41,364 nucleotides of DNA, from positions 1 to 41,364 of the forward strand of contig CAZSIV010000020.1 of NCBI GenBank assembly GCA_964607135.1, written 5' to 3'. Both the position numbers and the translations under genes were made by a program. Of this stretch, positions 1-8,008 are shown one piece after another. The notes under the pieces are model-generated. The model was not told where the DNA came from and made no database searches. It was given only the letters and a program-made list of their open reading frames with translations. Within the stretch, counting starts at the first letter, position 1, and each line of letters begins with the position of its first letter. Origin of the DNA: Metaruminococcus_A sp964607135 (lineage in GTDB: Bacteria > Bacillota > Clostridia > Oscillospirales > Ruminococcaceae).

Positions 1-77
1 CATTGTACCATCTAGGCTGACGGGTCTTCAACTTTCATTTAACTTTACAGTACGATATCCTGATGAAGGAGGCAATT

Positions 78-1067
78 ATGAAACGCTTTTTGTCTTTTAC
101 CGCCATGCTCTGTTCCATCTGTATCCTCTTTTCTTCCTGCTACTTCTTTTTGCCTGGGCTGGACCGGGCGCTTGAGGACTGGAATGAAATCATGCAGGAT
201 GCGCTGGATTCCTTGGAGTCCCTGGAGTCCTCGATCACGGACGATCCCTACAGCTGGGATGACGGTCCCTCCTACAGCCAGGACGACACCATCGGCGCAG
301 CGCGGACAGTCGATGAACTCGAACGGAAATACGGTTTTGAAATCGAGGATCCGGACCGGCTCCTCTCGGATGAAAACGGGGAGGAAAACTGTGCAATCCT
401 GGACGAGACGCTTGAAATTTTCTCAAAGCCGCTGATTAAGGGATTTTTGAAAAGCCTTTGGCGGCGGGACTGCGCCTTCTCGATGGAATTCGTCGACGAG
501 CACAGCGACAGCTTAGGGGAGACCAGCTACAGCTCCGACCTGATCCACATCAAGATCTTCGCCCCCCGCCGTACGCCCGACCCCTCTGTCACCAACGGGA
601 TTACGGTGGAGACCATTGCACACGAGCTCGGGCACGCAATTCACGACGCGCTGGAGTATCAGTACGGCATGGACGAAATAAAGGATGTTTGGACCTCTCT
701 CAACGCGGACTATGAGTACGGAGATGACTGGGAGGACGGCTGTGAGGCCTTCTTTGCCTATGAATACGGCATGACCGATTACTACGAAGACGTTGCCACC
801 GTTTTTGAAGATTTGGCTGCTTTTCCTTTGGTGATGTCCTCCAAGTTTTCCCAGCCGGAATACGAACCGCTTTATATGAAAGCGAAATACCTTTATTCGA
901 TGATGGATGAAGCCTTCGACCTCTCCGAAAGCTCTCTTTTCGACGCTTATGAAACGGCTGCGGCGCGGCGGGGGGACAGAGAGGACTTCGACGAGGCGTT
1001 CAGACAATTCGACCCTTACCGGTACGGCAGATACGCTTCTACCCGGCAGCCCATATCCGCCGCCTAA
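78..1067 (+). CDS. Lipoprotein with a zinc-metalloprotease-like HELGH motif
   Basis: A 329-residue secreted protein of unrecognised family. The ATG at 78 is chosen because AAGGAGG lies five bases upstream; the in-frame ATG at 63 sits in front of that ribosome binding site. The N-terminus is a lipoprotein signal peptide (MKRF, hydrophobic core, LFSSC with lipidated Cys21). An HELGH motif at residues 182-186, preceded by a hydrophobic ETIA segment, is the HExxH zinc site of gluzincin/metzincin-like peptidases, and an acidic EAFFAYEYG segment downstream could supply a third ligand. This suggests a membrane-anchored extracellular peptidase. The mature protein is strongly acidic near its N-terminus. 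It is monocistronic, with a strong terminator 20 bp after the stop. The hydrolase function is inferred from one motif; the substrate is unknown. Confidence 0.75.
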   Translation: MKRFLSFTAMLCSICILFSSCYFFLPGLDRALEDWNEIMQDALDSLESLESSITDDPYSWDDGPSYSQDDTIGAARTVDELERKYGFEIEDPDRLLSDENGEENCAILDETLEIFSKPLIKGFLKSLWRRDCAFSMEFVDEHSDSLGETSYSSDLIHIKIFAPRRTPDPSVTNGITVETIAHELGHAIHDALEYQYGMDEIKDVWTSLNADYEYGDDWEDGCEAFFAYEYGMTDYYEDVATVFEDLAAFPLVMSSKFSQPEYEPLYMKAKYLYSMMDEAFDLSESSLFDAYETAAARRGDREDFDEAFRQFDPYRYGRYASTRQPISAA

Positions 1068-1086
1068 AGCCCTAAAGGAAGACAAA

Positions 1087-1118
1087 CGCCCCTCAGCAGA
1101 AAGCTGAGGGGCGTTTTT
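1087..1118 (+). terminator. Intrinsic terminator of the lipoprotein gene
   Basis: A perfect 11-bp stem (CGCCCCTCAGC paired with its complement) with a five-base AGAAA loop is followed by TTTTT. It lies 20 bp after the stop codon of the gene ending at 1067. Confidence 0.95.
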
Positions 1119-1139
1119 AAACGCGATTTGCAGGCGGAG

Positions 1140-1512
1140 AAAATAACAGCGCCGGGCAGGGTGCCCCTGTTGGCAATTCGCAGCCCGTGGCCGGGCAGGC
1201 CAATGTCCGCGCCCGGACGGGGCATTTCGCACACCGACGTTGTACTAATTAAAAGATTTCAGTCCTGCGAGGCGCGTTTTACAAACTGTAGAGTAAGGGC
1301 CGCGCGGGGCAGGGTACCCCTGCGGGCAATTCGCGCTCCGACGCTTTACCAATTTTCAGGTTCTCATCCCGCAAAGTGCCTAAGGCAGACTAAGTACAAC
1401 GCGCCGCGCGGGTTACCAGCTCTGTTTTTAGAACCGCCTGCGGATCGCGTTTGTCCCGCCGGGGTCACCCGGCCGCGTCTGCCCTGCGGGGGCTCCCCGG
1501 CGCGGCGCGCAG
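1140..1512 (+). repeat. Mosaic intergenic repeat, locus 1 (two A modules, one B module)
   Basis: Non-coding, GC-rich. Module A (about 52 bp; starts like TTCGCACACTGAC and ends CCTGCGAGGCGC) occurs at about 1227-1275 and, degenerated, at about 1329-1378. Module B (about 55 bp; CGCGGGTTACCAGC, then TTTTTAGAACCGC, then ATCGCG) occurs at about 1411-1462. The block fills the space between the lipoprotein terminator and the stop codon of the cyclophilin gene, which it directly abuts. The same words recur in at least eight other intergenic loci in this window. No coding function is apparent. Confidence 0.85.
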
Positions 1513-2028
1513 TTATTCGACGACCGGCTCGGGATAATCAACGCCCGCGGTGTCAACCGTAACCTCAACCATTACCTCGTCCGAAAGCGGCCTGTCCCGC
1601 CCGTCCCGTTCGACGCCGACAATCCGCAGCACTTCGTCAAGCCCCTCCGTTACCTTTCCAAAGGCCGCATACTGGCCGTCAAGGTGCGGCGCATCGGCCG
1701 CCATAATAAAGAATTGAGATCCGGCGCTGTCCGGATGCATGGCGCGGGCCATCGAAAGAACGCCGGTGGTGTGCTTGAGGCCGTTTTGAACGCCGTTGCG
1801 GGAAAACTCACCCTTGATCCGGTAACCGGGCCCGCCGGTGCCAACGCCGTCCGGGTCGCCCCCCTGGATCATGAAACCGGGGATGACGCGGTGGAAGATC
1901 AGGCCGTTATAGAACCCTTTTTTAACCAGCGAAATAAAATTGTTGACGGTATTCGGCGCGAACTCCGGGTAAAGCTCCGCTTTAATGACCTTGCCCGCGC
2001 CGGTTTTAATGGTGACAATTGGATTCAT
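1513..2028 (-). CDS. Cyclophilin-type peptidyl-prolyl cis-trans isomerase
   Basis: A 171-residue cytoplasmic cyclophilin without a signal peptide, catalysing proline cis-trans isomerisation. The ATG at 2028 (MNPIVTIKTG) has AAAGGGAAA upstream; the reading frame is open further 5' but without homology. The conserved FHRVIPGFMIQGGDP block carries the catalytic Arg, followed by GTGGPGY, GSQFFI and LDGQYAAFGKV, as in small bacterial PpiA/PpiB proteins. Length is normal for the family. The stop codon lies exactly at the edge of a mosaic repeat. A second, lipoprotein-type cyclophilin is encoded at 21788-22540. Confidence 0.93.
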   Translation of the reverse strand: MNPIVTIKTGAGKVIKAELYPEFAPNTVNNFISLVKKGFYNGLIFHRVIPGFMIQGGDPDGVGTGGPGYRIKGEFSRNGVQNGLKHTTGVLSMARAMHPDSAGSQFFIMAADAPHLDGQYAAFGKVTEGLDEVLRIVGVERDGRDRPLSDEVMVEVTVDTAGVDYPEPVVE

Positions 2029-2165
2029 CTGAATTTCCCTTTCCTTTGTAAAAATTGACCGCCTCTGCGGTCCGGTCTCTTTTTGCCGCATGAGAGCAAA
2101 ATGGAATATCCTATAAATATTTGCCGACTCTTGCGTCTACAATGTATTTGAAACACTGCTCTTCC

Positions 2166-2193
2166 ATTATATCTTTTTTCTTCTTTTCCGCAA
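2166..2193 (-). promoter_or_regulatory. Candidate sigma-A promoter of the cyclophilin gene
   Basis: On the minus strand TTGCGG (2188-2193) and TATAAT (2166-2171) are separated by 16 bp. The roughly 130-nt leader contains a short hairpin (GACCGC/GCGGTC, 2057-2072) followed by AATTTTT, which may be a weak attenuator. The promoter call is reasonable but the -35 is weak. Confidence 0.5.
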
Positions 2194-2196
2194 GGC

Positions 2197-2545
2197 GGGG
2201 CCGGGCAGGCCAATTTCGCACACTGACATTTTACCGGTCTTTCAGTGATCGTCCTGCGAGGCCTGTGCCCGGGCAGGCCAATTCGCACACCAATGTTTTG
2301 CTAATTTTGGGTTTTAGTCCTGCGAGGCGCGTTATACGAAACATGTGGCTCGCGGGACAGGGTGCCCCTACGGGCATTTCGCATACTGAGGTTTTGCCAA
2401 TTTCTAAGGTTTCAGTCCTGCAAGGTTCCTGAGATAAAACAAGTACAACGCGCCGCGCGGGATACCAGCCCTGTTTTTAGAACCGCTTACGAATCGCGTC
2501 TGCCCTGCGGGGGCTCCCCGCCGCGGTTGTCCTGCCCGGACACGG
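2197..2545 (+). repeat. Mosaic intergenic repeat, locus 2 (three A modules, one B module)
   Basis: Three head-to-tail module A copies at about 2210-2262, 2278-2331 and 2377-2427 are followed by a B module at about 2456-2512. The A copies differ mostly in the middle (ACATTTTACC, ATGTTTTGCTAATT, AGGTTTTGCCAATT) but share the TTCGCA start and CCTGCGAGGC end. The distal end runs into the pgsA reading frame: the pgsA stop codon (2487-2489) lies inside module B. Confidence 0.85.
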
Positions 2546-3128
2546 GCGCGGAGGCACTCCGCTGCTCGGCCTTGTACTCCCGGTAAAGGCGGTTGTACTG
2601 CGGGATGTAGAGGACGAAGGCCAGCAGCAGGAAGCAGCCGGAGACCGCCATCATCACGTAAGCGGCCGCTGCGGGCATGGGCGGATAGGCGATCAGGACG
2701 ATCATAACCAGGTAAAAAACGGCAGTCGAGGCCTTTCCGAACCACATCGCACCGTCCAGCTTCTTTCCCTTGCGCAGTAGCACAAGACTCGCGATCCCCA
2801 TGTAGAGCTCCTTGACGATGAATAAGGCGAGCAGGATCCACATCCAGGGGTAGCGGAACACAAGGCAGAAGGCGATCGCCGCCTGAGTAAGCTTATCCGC
2901 TACGGGGTCGACCGCCTTCCCCCAGTCGGTCACCATGTTGAAGTGCCGGGCGATGAAGCCGTCCGCCACATCGGTAAAGCCGGAGAGGAGAATCAGCACG
3001 GCCGCAAGAAAGTAGCCGCCCGGCGAAGCGGCCGTCAGGTAAGCCCAGACGAAAAACGGGATCAGGATAAAACGAAGATAGGTCAAAAGGTTTGGGATGC
3101 TGAATATCTCCCGGGCTTTTATCTTCAA
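2487..3128 (-). CDS. pgsA: CDP-diacylglycerol-glycerol-3-phosphate 3-phosphatidyltransferase-like enzyme
   Basis: An integral membrane CDP-alcohol phosphatidyltransferase of 213 residues, probably making phosphatidylglycerophosphate. The CDP-alcohol signature DGx2ARx8Gx3Dx3D is present as DGFIARHF, then GKAVDPVADK, and there are several hydrophobic segments. A TTG start at 3128 (MKIKAREIFSIPNLL) is preferred because of the AAGGAAAGGAA upstream and the typical SIPNLLT N-terminus; an open frame continues to 3368 but overlaps the upstream gene. It is 44 bp downstream of the GT4-PlsC gene and likely co-transcribed. The last ~20 residues (from about SASAPVSG) are unlike the family, are encoded by a mosaic repeat, and may replace the original C-terminus. 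Phosphatidylinositol- or other CDP-alcohol-type activity cannot be excluded. Confidence 0.85.
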   Translation of the reverse strand: MKIKAREIFSIPNLLTYLRFILIPFFVWAYLTAASPGGYFLAAVLILLSGFTDVADGFIARHFNMVTDWGKAVDPVADKLTQAAIAFCLVFRYPWMWILLALFIVKELYMGIASLVLLRKGKKLDGAMWFGKASTAVFYLVMIVLIAYPPMPAAAAYVMMAVSGCFLLLAFVLYIPQYNRLYREYKAEQRSASAPVSGQDNRGGEPPQGRRDS

Positions 3129-3172
3129 AGTCGATTCTTCCTTTCCTTCTGCAAAATTGAGACCGCGGCCGT

Positions 3173-5083
3173 TCAAACCACCGGCTCGGCGACAGAGGCT
3201 TCCTCCGGCTCGGGGAGGTACCCGGGAGCCGGGTCCTTTTCCTCCACGCCGCCTATCGCCCGAAGGGTGCGCTGCATCAAATCCAGCGCCGCCTGCTTCT
3301 GCGGCAGGGTTTGGTCGGCGTAGAGCGGCGCCTTGACGACGAGCTCCAAAAAAGGCTTTTTCCGCCATAGTGCGCGCGGGCCATGCGGCTGTTTATAGTT
3401 GATCCGGAGCGGGACCACCGGGCAGTTGGCGCGGACGGCTGTCAGGAAAGCGCCCATCTGAAAGGGCCGGAGCCCTTCATAATACTTGACCAGCATCCCC
3501 TCCGGATAATAGTGTACCCATTCCCCGGCGGCTATCCCCTTCTCCAGCTCTTTTTGAAAGCGGGCGATCCGGATCGGGTGCTCCGGCAGCGGCAGAACGC
3601 CGCAGGCCTTCAAAAGCCACCCGACAAAGGGAAGCTCCAGATTCCGGCGAAGGCTGATATAGCGCACCAGCCGCGGGAAGAGGGCGACCTTAATCATGGT
3701 GCAGTCCATCGGATGGACGTGGTTGCAGACCGTCACAGCGCCGCCCTCCACAGAGGAAAGATGCTCCTTCCCCTTGATCGAAAAACCGAGAAAGACGGAA
3801 TCAACCACCGAAAGGATCACGGCGAGCAGATTGGTAAACGCCCTCGTCAGCCCGCGGCGAACCGGCGAATGTTTTGCATACTGTTTGTTGATCCGGTCGG
3901 CATTTGGGTGGGTAATTTTTCGGACTTTCAGCTCCTCGGGGCGGACATACCCCTTTTTGTGATGCGCCTCCACCGCTTTGCGGTACATGGCGTCCGCCTG
4001 GCGGACACAGGCGCTCACCCGCATTTCCTCCCCTTTCCGGGCATAGGCGGCCTCCATTTTAAGCCGTTCCTCCGGGTGCTCGAACCAGTAGTCCATCCGG
4101 CGGGCGAGATCGTCGGGGCTGCCCGCCTTGAAGAGGCTCCGCTCGTCTAAGGCAAACTGCCGGGTGGCGGAAAGGACGGAATCGGAGATAACCGGGACGA
4201 GCCCGCAGGCGAGGGCTTCCATGCAGGAAATCCCCTCGATTTCCGCGTCGGAGGAATGGATGTAGAGGTCGCAGCGGTTGATCAGCCCGACCAGCTCCTC
4301 CGTCGAGTAAAACCCGAAGACCGGCGGCCGCGGCAATCCCTTCGAAAGGCGGCGGTATTCGGCCTCCTTCGGCCCTTTCCCGGCGAAATGAAGCTGGATC
4401 CTGTCCCGGTACCGGCTCCGCTTCGCCGCCTCGATGATCAGATCCTGCCGCTTTTCACCGGAGAGCCGCCCGATCATCAGAACGTTGAGAACCTCGTCCG
4501 GCCTTCGCTCCGCCTTCCACTCCGGATGGGGGACAAAGGCGTCGTCCACCCCATTCGAGATGACGCAGAGCTCGGCGCCGTAACCGTGGGCCGCAAGCTG
4601 ATCCGCGATAAACCGGCTCGGGCAGTGGATGACGCGGAAACGGTTGTAGAAAACGTGGTAAAACCACCAGTAGAGGAAGCGGTTGACGCTTTTCCGCTTC
4701 CCGAGCCCGATGCTGGAGGTGATGTTCTCCGGCTGGACGTGGAAGGCGGCGACCGTCGGGATGTGCAGCTGACGGGCGAGCTCCTCCCCCCGCCGGCAAA
4801 AGCGGAAGGGCATGTAAAAATGAACGACGTCGGCATCCTTAAACGCTTCATAATATGCGCGGTCGTCAGGCTTTGCGAACCGCATCCCCTGCGACTCGAT
4901 CAGCTTTTCAAAAAAAGGGATTTTGTGGGCCGGCGCACAGATTTTGTGCGCCGCCGGTTCTCCCCCCGCGAGGATCGTCACCCGGTGGCCCAGTTTGCGC
5001 AGCTCGTGCGCATACCGCCGCGCCGTGACGGTTGTCCCGTTGTTGCCGTCGTCGAACTGGTCGATCACTAAAACGATATTCAT
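3173..5083 (-). CDS. GT4 glycosyltransferase fused to PlsC-type acyltransferase
   Basis: A 636-residue two-domain protein. Residues 1 to about 375 form a GT4 (GT-B fold) glycosyltransferase: an N-terminal Rossmann half, GRLSGEKRQDL, and an EIEGISCMEALACG segment with the E-x7-E nucleotide-sugar site. The FDDGNNGTTVTARRY start resembles diacylglycerol glucosyltransferases. Residues ~420-610 form a PlsC/LPLAT acyltransferase with the HX4D catalytic motif (His455, Asp460 in NHVHPMD) and a YPEGML motif. It probably acts at the inner membrane face in glycolipid or phospholipid synthesis, which fits the neighbouring pgsA. Start 5083 has AAAGGAGG upstream. The sugar donor and acyl acceptor cannot be read from the sequence. 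Domain calls are strong; the combined function is inferred. Confidence 0.88.
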   Translation of the reverse strand: MNIVLVIDQFDDGNNGTTVTARRYAHELRKLGHRVTILAGGEPAAHKICAPAHKIPFFEKLIESQGMRFAKPDDRAYYEAFKDADVVHFYMPFRFCRRGEELARQLHIPTVAAFHVQPENITSSIGLGKRKSVNRFLYWWFYHVFYNRFRVIHCPSRFIADQLAAHGYGAELCVISNGVDDAFVPHPEWKAERRPDEVLNVLMIGRLSGEKRQDLIIEAAKRSRYRDRIQLHFAGKGPKEAEYRRLSKGLPRPPVFGFYSTEELVGLINRCDLYIHSSDAEIEGISCMEALACGLVPVISDSVLSATRQFALDERSLFKAGSPDDLARRMDYWFEHPEERLKMEAAYARKGEEMRVSACVRQADAMYRKAVEAHHKKGYVRPEELKVRKITHPNADRINKQYAKHSPVRRGLTRAFTNLLAVILSVVDSVFLGFSIKGKEHLSSVEGGAVTVCNHVHPMDCTMIKVALFPRLVRYISLRRNLELPFVGWLLKACGVLPLPEHPIRIARFQKELEKGIAAGEWVHYYPEGMLVKYYEGLRPFQMGAFLTAVRANCPVVPLRINYKQPHGPRALWRKKPFLELVVKAPLYADQTLPQKQAALDLMQRTLRAIGGVEEKDPAPGYLPEPEEASVAEPVV

Positions 5084-5102
5084 TGTTACCCGCCTCCTTT
5101 AT

Positions 5103-5240
5103 TGCGGGAGGGGAGCCCCCCGCAGGCAAACGCGATCTACAAGTAGTGCCAAGAACGGGGCTGATCTCCCGCGAGGCGCCTCGCATGATATCAGCTCCGC
5201 CAATTGCGTGCGTATCGCCCTGCCCGGGCGCAGGCCCGCT
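5103..5240 (-). repeat. Mosaic intergenic repeat, locus 3 (inverted B module)
   Basis: Read on the minus strand, the segment carries CCTCGCGGGAGATCAGCCCC, TTCTTGGCAC and ATCGCGTTTGCCTGCGGGG, a degenerate B module (about 5108-5180). It is followed towards 5240 by the palindromic boundary word CTGCCCGGGCGCAGGCCCGC. That boundary touches the stop codon of the gene at 5245-5484. Confidence 0.75.
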
Positions 5241-5244
5241 GAGG

Positions 5245-5484
5245 TCAGTGGGATTCCTCCAGCGCCTTTTCCTGCCGGGCCGCCTTCTTTTCTTTTCTCT
5301 GTTTGAAAAAGGAGACGATCTTACGGATGATGCTGATGAGCAGCGGGACGAGCGTGACCGCGATGATCACAAAAGCGGCGCCGTTGAGCCAGGTGAGCTT
5401 TGTCACGTCCACTTCAAAGAGATAGAGAATGGAAAGGGCCACCAGGCCGATAAAGGTCCAAGAGTCTTTCATGGAATCTTTCAT
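5245..5484 (-). CDS. Small two-span membrane protein
   Basis: A 79-residue protein not assigned to a family. The ATG at 5484 (MKDSMKDSW) has GGAGGGATAAAC upstream. Two hydrophobic segments (about residues 10-25 and 35-53) are followed by a highly basic, glutamate-rich tail (KQRKEKKAARQEKALEE) that could be a short cytoplasmic helix. It precedes the GT4-PlsC gene on the same strand but is separated from it by a repeat of about 140 bp. No function is proposed. Confidence 0.7.
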   Translation of the reverse strand: MKDSMKDSWTFIGLVALSILYLFEVDVTKLTWLNGAAFVIIAVTLVPLLISIIRKIVSFFKQRKEKKAARQEKALEESH

Positions 5485-5931
5485 GTTTATCCCTCCATTG
5501 TAGTAGGTTATTTTACCACAAAATGCGACACAACAATATTATTATCTTTAGATTCCGATTAAAATTTATTGATATATTCCTGTTTTTATGGTAAGGTATT
5601 GTTAGCTGAAACAGCTTGTTTGGAAAATATGTTGAAAGGAGAAAGCGTTGGTCGGAAAGGGCGCTCGGCGGCCGTTCTTTCTATGAGACCTCTGGACGAA
5701 GCGTTAGAATCCAATGTATTTTTCGCAGAATTTGAAACGTCGATTGGGCGCGTTGTGCCTGCTTTTTCGCATCCGGTGCTTTGCAGGTCAAAAACTGAAC
5801 GGTCGGCGAAACGTTTGGATGCGAATTGACGGCGGAAGTATTCCGCCCTGCGAAGCGTGTTGTGTTTGTTTTTGTAACCGGCATCTCGCGGCACGTGGCG
5901 CTCTGATTGCTTCGCCTAAGCGATAAGCGGT
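5485..5931. other. Intergenic region without a convincing gene
   Basis: 447 bp between divergent genes. An open frame on the plus strand (5569-5829) lacks recognisable protein features and is not called. A perfect 7-bp hairpin GGCGGAA-GTA-TTCCGCC sits at 5831-5847, about 85 bp before the AraC-type gene. TTGATA at about 5568 followed after 17 bp by TAAGGT is a weak promoter candidate for that gene. Confidence 0.5.
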
Positions 5932-7164
5932 ATGGAAAAATTTTCGATCCTTTCCCAGGTGGAGAAAGAACTGTCAGGCTGTGGGCTCGACTATGGGCGG
6001 ATTCCGGTGCGGGTGGTCGACACGACCTTTCGGATCAGGTACAGTATTCCCGACCTTCCATTTTTTTGGAAGACCGATTTTCGAAAGAACGTTTACCGGC
6101 CGCTGTTTCGCCCCGAGGGACGCCCGCCGGTTCTCTGCGGCGCCGGCCCGCTGGAAATGATCGCCTGCTTCCCCTTCCAAAGTGAAGGTGCGGATTATTT
6201 CCTCGTCATTGGCCCCGCTCTGCTCAAACGCCCGAATTCAGCGGAAGCGGCGCGGGCATTCTGCTTTTTTTCAGCTGCGGAATGGGAAGAGGCCGTCCGG
6301 CTGGCGCCGGTCGTGGAGCCTGGCCGATTCGAGGAATTTGTGCGATGCATCCACGCGGCTTTTTTAAAAAAAGGAGCTGCGGCACAGAAAGGGGAAATTT
6401 CTGTGCCGCATGCTGTCCCGCCCGAACCGGAGGGCGTTTCCCGCACATTAGCCGACCTGGTTTTCGAGCGACGGGAAAATTCCGCCAGTCCTCCTGCTTA
6501 CAGCTGGGAGATTCGGTTTTTGGACGCTGTCAAGGAAGGGAACCCGGAGCAGGTAAAGCTGCTTTTGGGTGTTCCGCTCCCCCGGAATGATTTTTGCGTT
6601 TCCGACGACCCGCTTCGCCGCACCGTTTACCAGCTTGTCAGTTTTGTCACCATGGCGGCCTATTTTGCAACGGAAGGGGGGCTTGACAAGGCGGTTTCTT
6701 CCGCCCTCTGTGAGGCTTATATCCAGAAGGCGGATCGATGCAAGACGCCTTTGGCAGCCGAAGCGTTGCTGAAAACCGCCGCCATCGATTTTGCGGCCCG
6801 CGTCCGGGATGCGCGTGGAAGGAACGCCAGCTGCAACGGACATATCCTCCGCTGTATGGACTACATTTCCCAGCATCTGCACAATCCGATTGCGCTGGAA
6901 GACCTGGCAAAGGAAACGGGCTTGAACGCCGCCTACCTCTCCGTCCTGTTTAAGAAGGAAATGGGGATGACGGCGGTGGACTTCATCCAGGCACAGCGGA
7001 TTGAGGAAGCGAAAAATCTGCTTCGCTTTTCCGAGCGGAGAATTTCGGAGATCAGCTCCCATCTGGCGTTCAGCTCCCAAAGCTATTTCACCAGCGTTTT
7101 CCGGCGCCATACCGGGATGACCCCCAAGCAATACCGGGAGACCTATTACCGAAAAAATCTGTAA
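5932..7164 (+). CDS. AraC/XylS-family transcriptional regulator
   Basis: A 410-residue regulator. The C-terminal ~100 residues form the double helix-turn-helix of AraC proteins: IALEDLAKETGLNAAYLSVLF is the first HTH, and ISEISSHLAFSSQSYFTSVF followed by RRHTGMTPKQYR is the second HTH and signature. The ~300-residue N-terminal part is a sensor region of unrecognised type. The ATG at 5932 has only a weak ribosome binding site (AAGCGG), so an alternative start is possible. A 217-residue unknown protein follows on the same strand and may be a target or partner. The effector is unknown. Confidence 0.88.
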   Translation: MEKFSILSQVEKELSGCGLDYGRIPVRVVDTTFRIRYSIPDLPFFWKTDFRKNVYRPLFRPEGRPPVLCGAGPLEMIACFPFQSEGADYFLVIGPALLKRPNSAEAARAFCFFSAAEWEEAVRLAPVVEPGRFEEFVRCIHAAFLKKGAAAQKGEISVPHAVPPEPEGVSRTLADLVFERRENSASPPAYSWEIRFLDAVKEGNPEQVKLLLGVPLPRNDFCVSDDPLRRTVYQLVSFVTMAAYFATEGGLDKAVSSALCEAYIQKADRCKTPLAAEALLKTAAIDFAARVRDARGRNASCNGHILRCMDYISQHLHNPIALEDLAKETGLNAAYLSVLFKKEMGMTAVDFIQAQRIEEAKNLLRFSERRISEISSHLAFSSQSYFTSVFRRHTGMTPKQYRETYYRKNL

Positions 7165-7278
7165 ATTTTTGCGCGGCGGATCCGCAGCGGCAAAAGGAAA
7201 GATTTGTCAGAGGAAAGTTCGAGTGTTCGGCCTTTTGGCGGGACACAATAAAAGAGGAAAAGCCCTGCTTTCTCCGCG

Positions 7279-7932
7279 ATGGGGGCGGGGTATCCTGAAA
7301 AGGGATTGTGTAAAAGGAGAAAGGAAGAGAACAGGCGTGAAGTGCTGAAACAGCCCGATCCCTGCGCGGCAGAATGGGGCGTTTTGGCCGCCGGCGAGGG
7401 TACACGCGCCGGATCGAACGCAATCCAGATGGAGATTACGGAAAAGGAACGGCTCATCCTGTCGGAGATGGCGCGTTATCTGAAAGATCAAAACCGGATT
7501 TACACCCGACGGCATCGGCTGGAAGAGCAATTTTTATCCTCAGCCATCCTCATCCTGCTGGAGCTGAAGGGATGCGCCGGGCTGCTGCCCTCCTATGTGA
7601 AGACGCTCAAGCGGCAGTCACGGCTGGTGACAGTCTACGGGGCGTACCTCGCGGGGAAACAGTGCGGGCGGGAGAGCGCTTCTATCCGGGCCGGATTTTT
7701 GGCCTACCTCTGTTCGGCGCTCTCGAACCCCCGGGCGGAGGAGCTGGACAGTCTTTTGTGGCACGGGTACCGCGAAATTGCCGCCCGGCTCAGCCACCCG
7801 GAGCGGCTCGACGAACTGACCGGGCTTTACCGCGAGATGCGCAGCTGCTCGGAGGAGCTTTCGCTGGAGGTTTTTGAAGCGGGCTATATCGCGGGATTGT
7901 GCGAGACGGGAAAAGAAAGCTTGAGCAGCTGA
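7279..7932 (+). CDS. Unrecognised helical protein
   Basis: Not recognised. The frame is open from the ATG at 7279 (217 residues), but no ribosome binding site precedes it. GTG at 7342 (after GGAGAAAGGAAGAG, though spacing is long) and ATG at 7429 (MEITEKERLILSEMARY) are alternatives. From about residue 50 the protein looks all-alpha with amphipathic helices (LSEMARYLKDQ; FLSSAILILLELKG; LDSLLWHGYREIAARL). There is no signal peptide and no catalytic motif. It follows the AraC-type regulator by 114 bp and ends in a strong hairpin. Confidence 0.55.
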   Translation: MGAGYPEKGLCKRRKEENRREVLKQPDPCAAEWGVLAAGEGTRAGSNAIQMEITEKERLILSEMARYLKDQNRIYTRRHRLEEQFLSSAILILLELKGCAGLLPSYVKTLKRQSRLVTVYGAYLAGKQCGRESASIRAGFLAYLCSALSNPRAEELDSLLWHGYREIAARLSHPERLDELTGLYREMRSCSEELSLEVFEAGYIAGLCETGKESLSS

Positions 7933-7968
7933 AGCAGCGGGCAGGATCGTCGATCCTGCCCGCTGCTT
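7932..7968. terminator. Long perfect hairpin, likely bidirectional terminator
   Basis: An 18-bp perfect inverted repeat (arm AAGCAGCGGGCAGGATCG) with a single central base begins at the stop codon of the gene ending at 7932. It separates that gene from the convergent flavin reductase gene. The T-tract on either side is poor, so termination efficiency is uncertain. Confidence 0.7.
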
Positions 7969-8008
7969 GGCTTGCCTGCATGTGAACGGGGGCCCCGGCC
8001 CGGGGTCC

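Noticed and set aside
1140..1512. Repeat loci considered as a CRISPR array
   Set aside because: Units are long, degenerate, irregularly spaced and in both orientations; no cas genes are present.
1128..1562. Open frames running through mosaic repeats (here and at 2121, 22839, 26349 and 31434)
   Set aside because: Their translations are Arg/Pro/Cys-rich, differ in frame from copy to copy and follow the repeat modules, so they are not genes.
5569..5829. 86-residue plus-strand frame upstream of the AraC gene
   Set aside because: No family features, unremarkable composition, and antisense frames of similar length are open at the same place; treated as intergenic.
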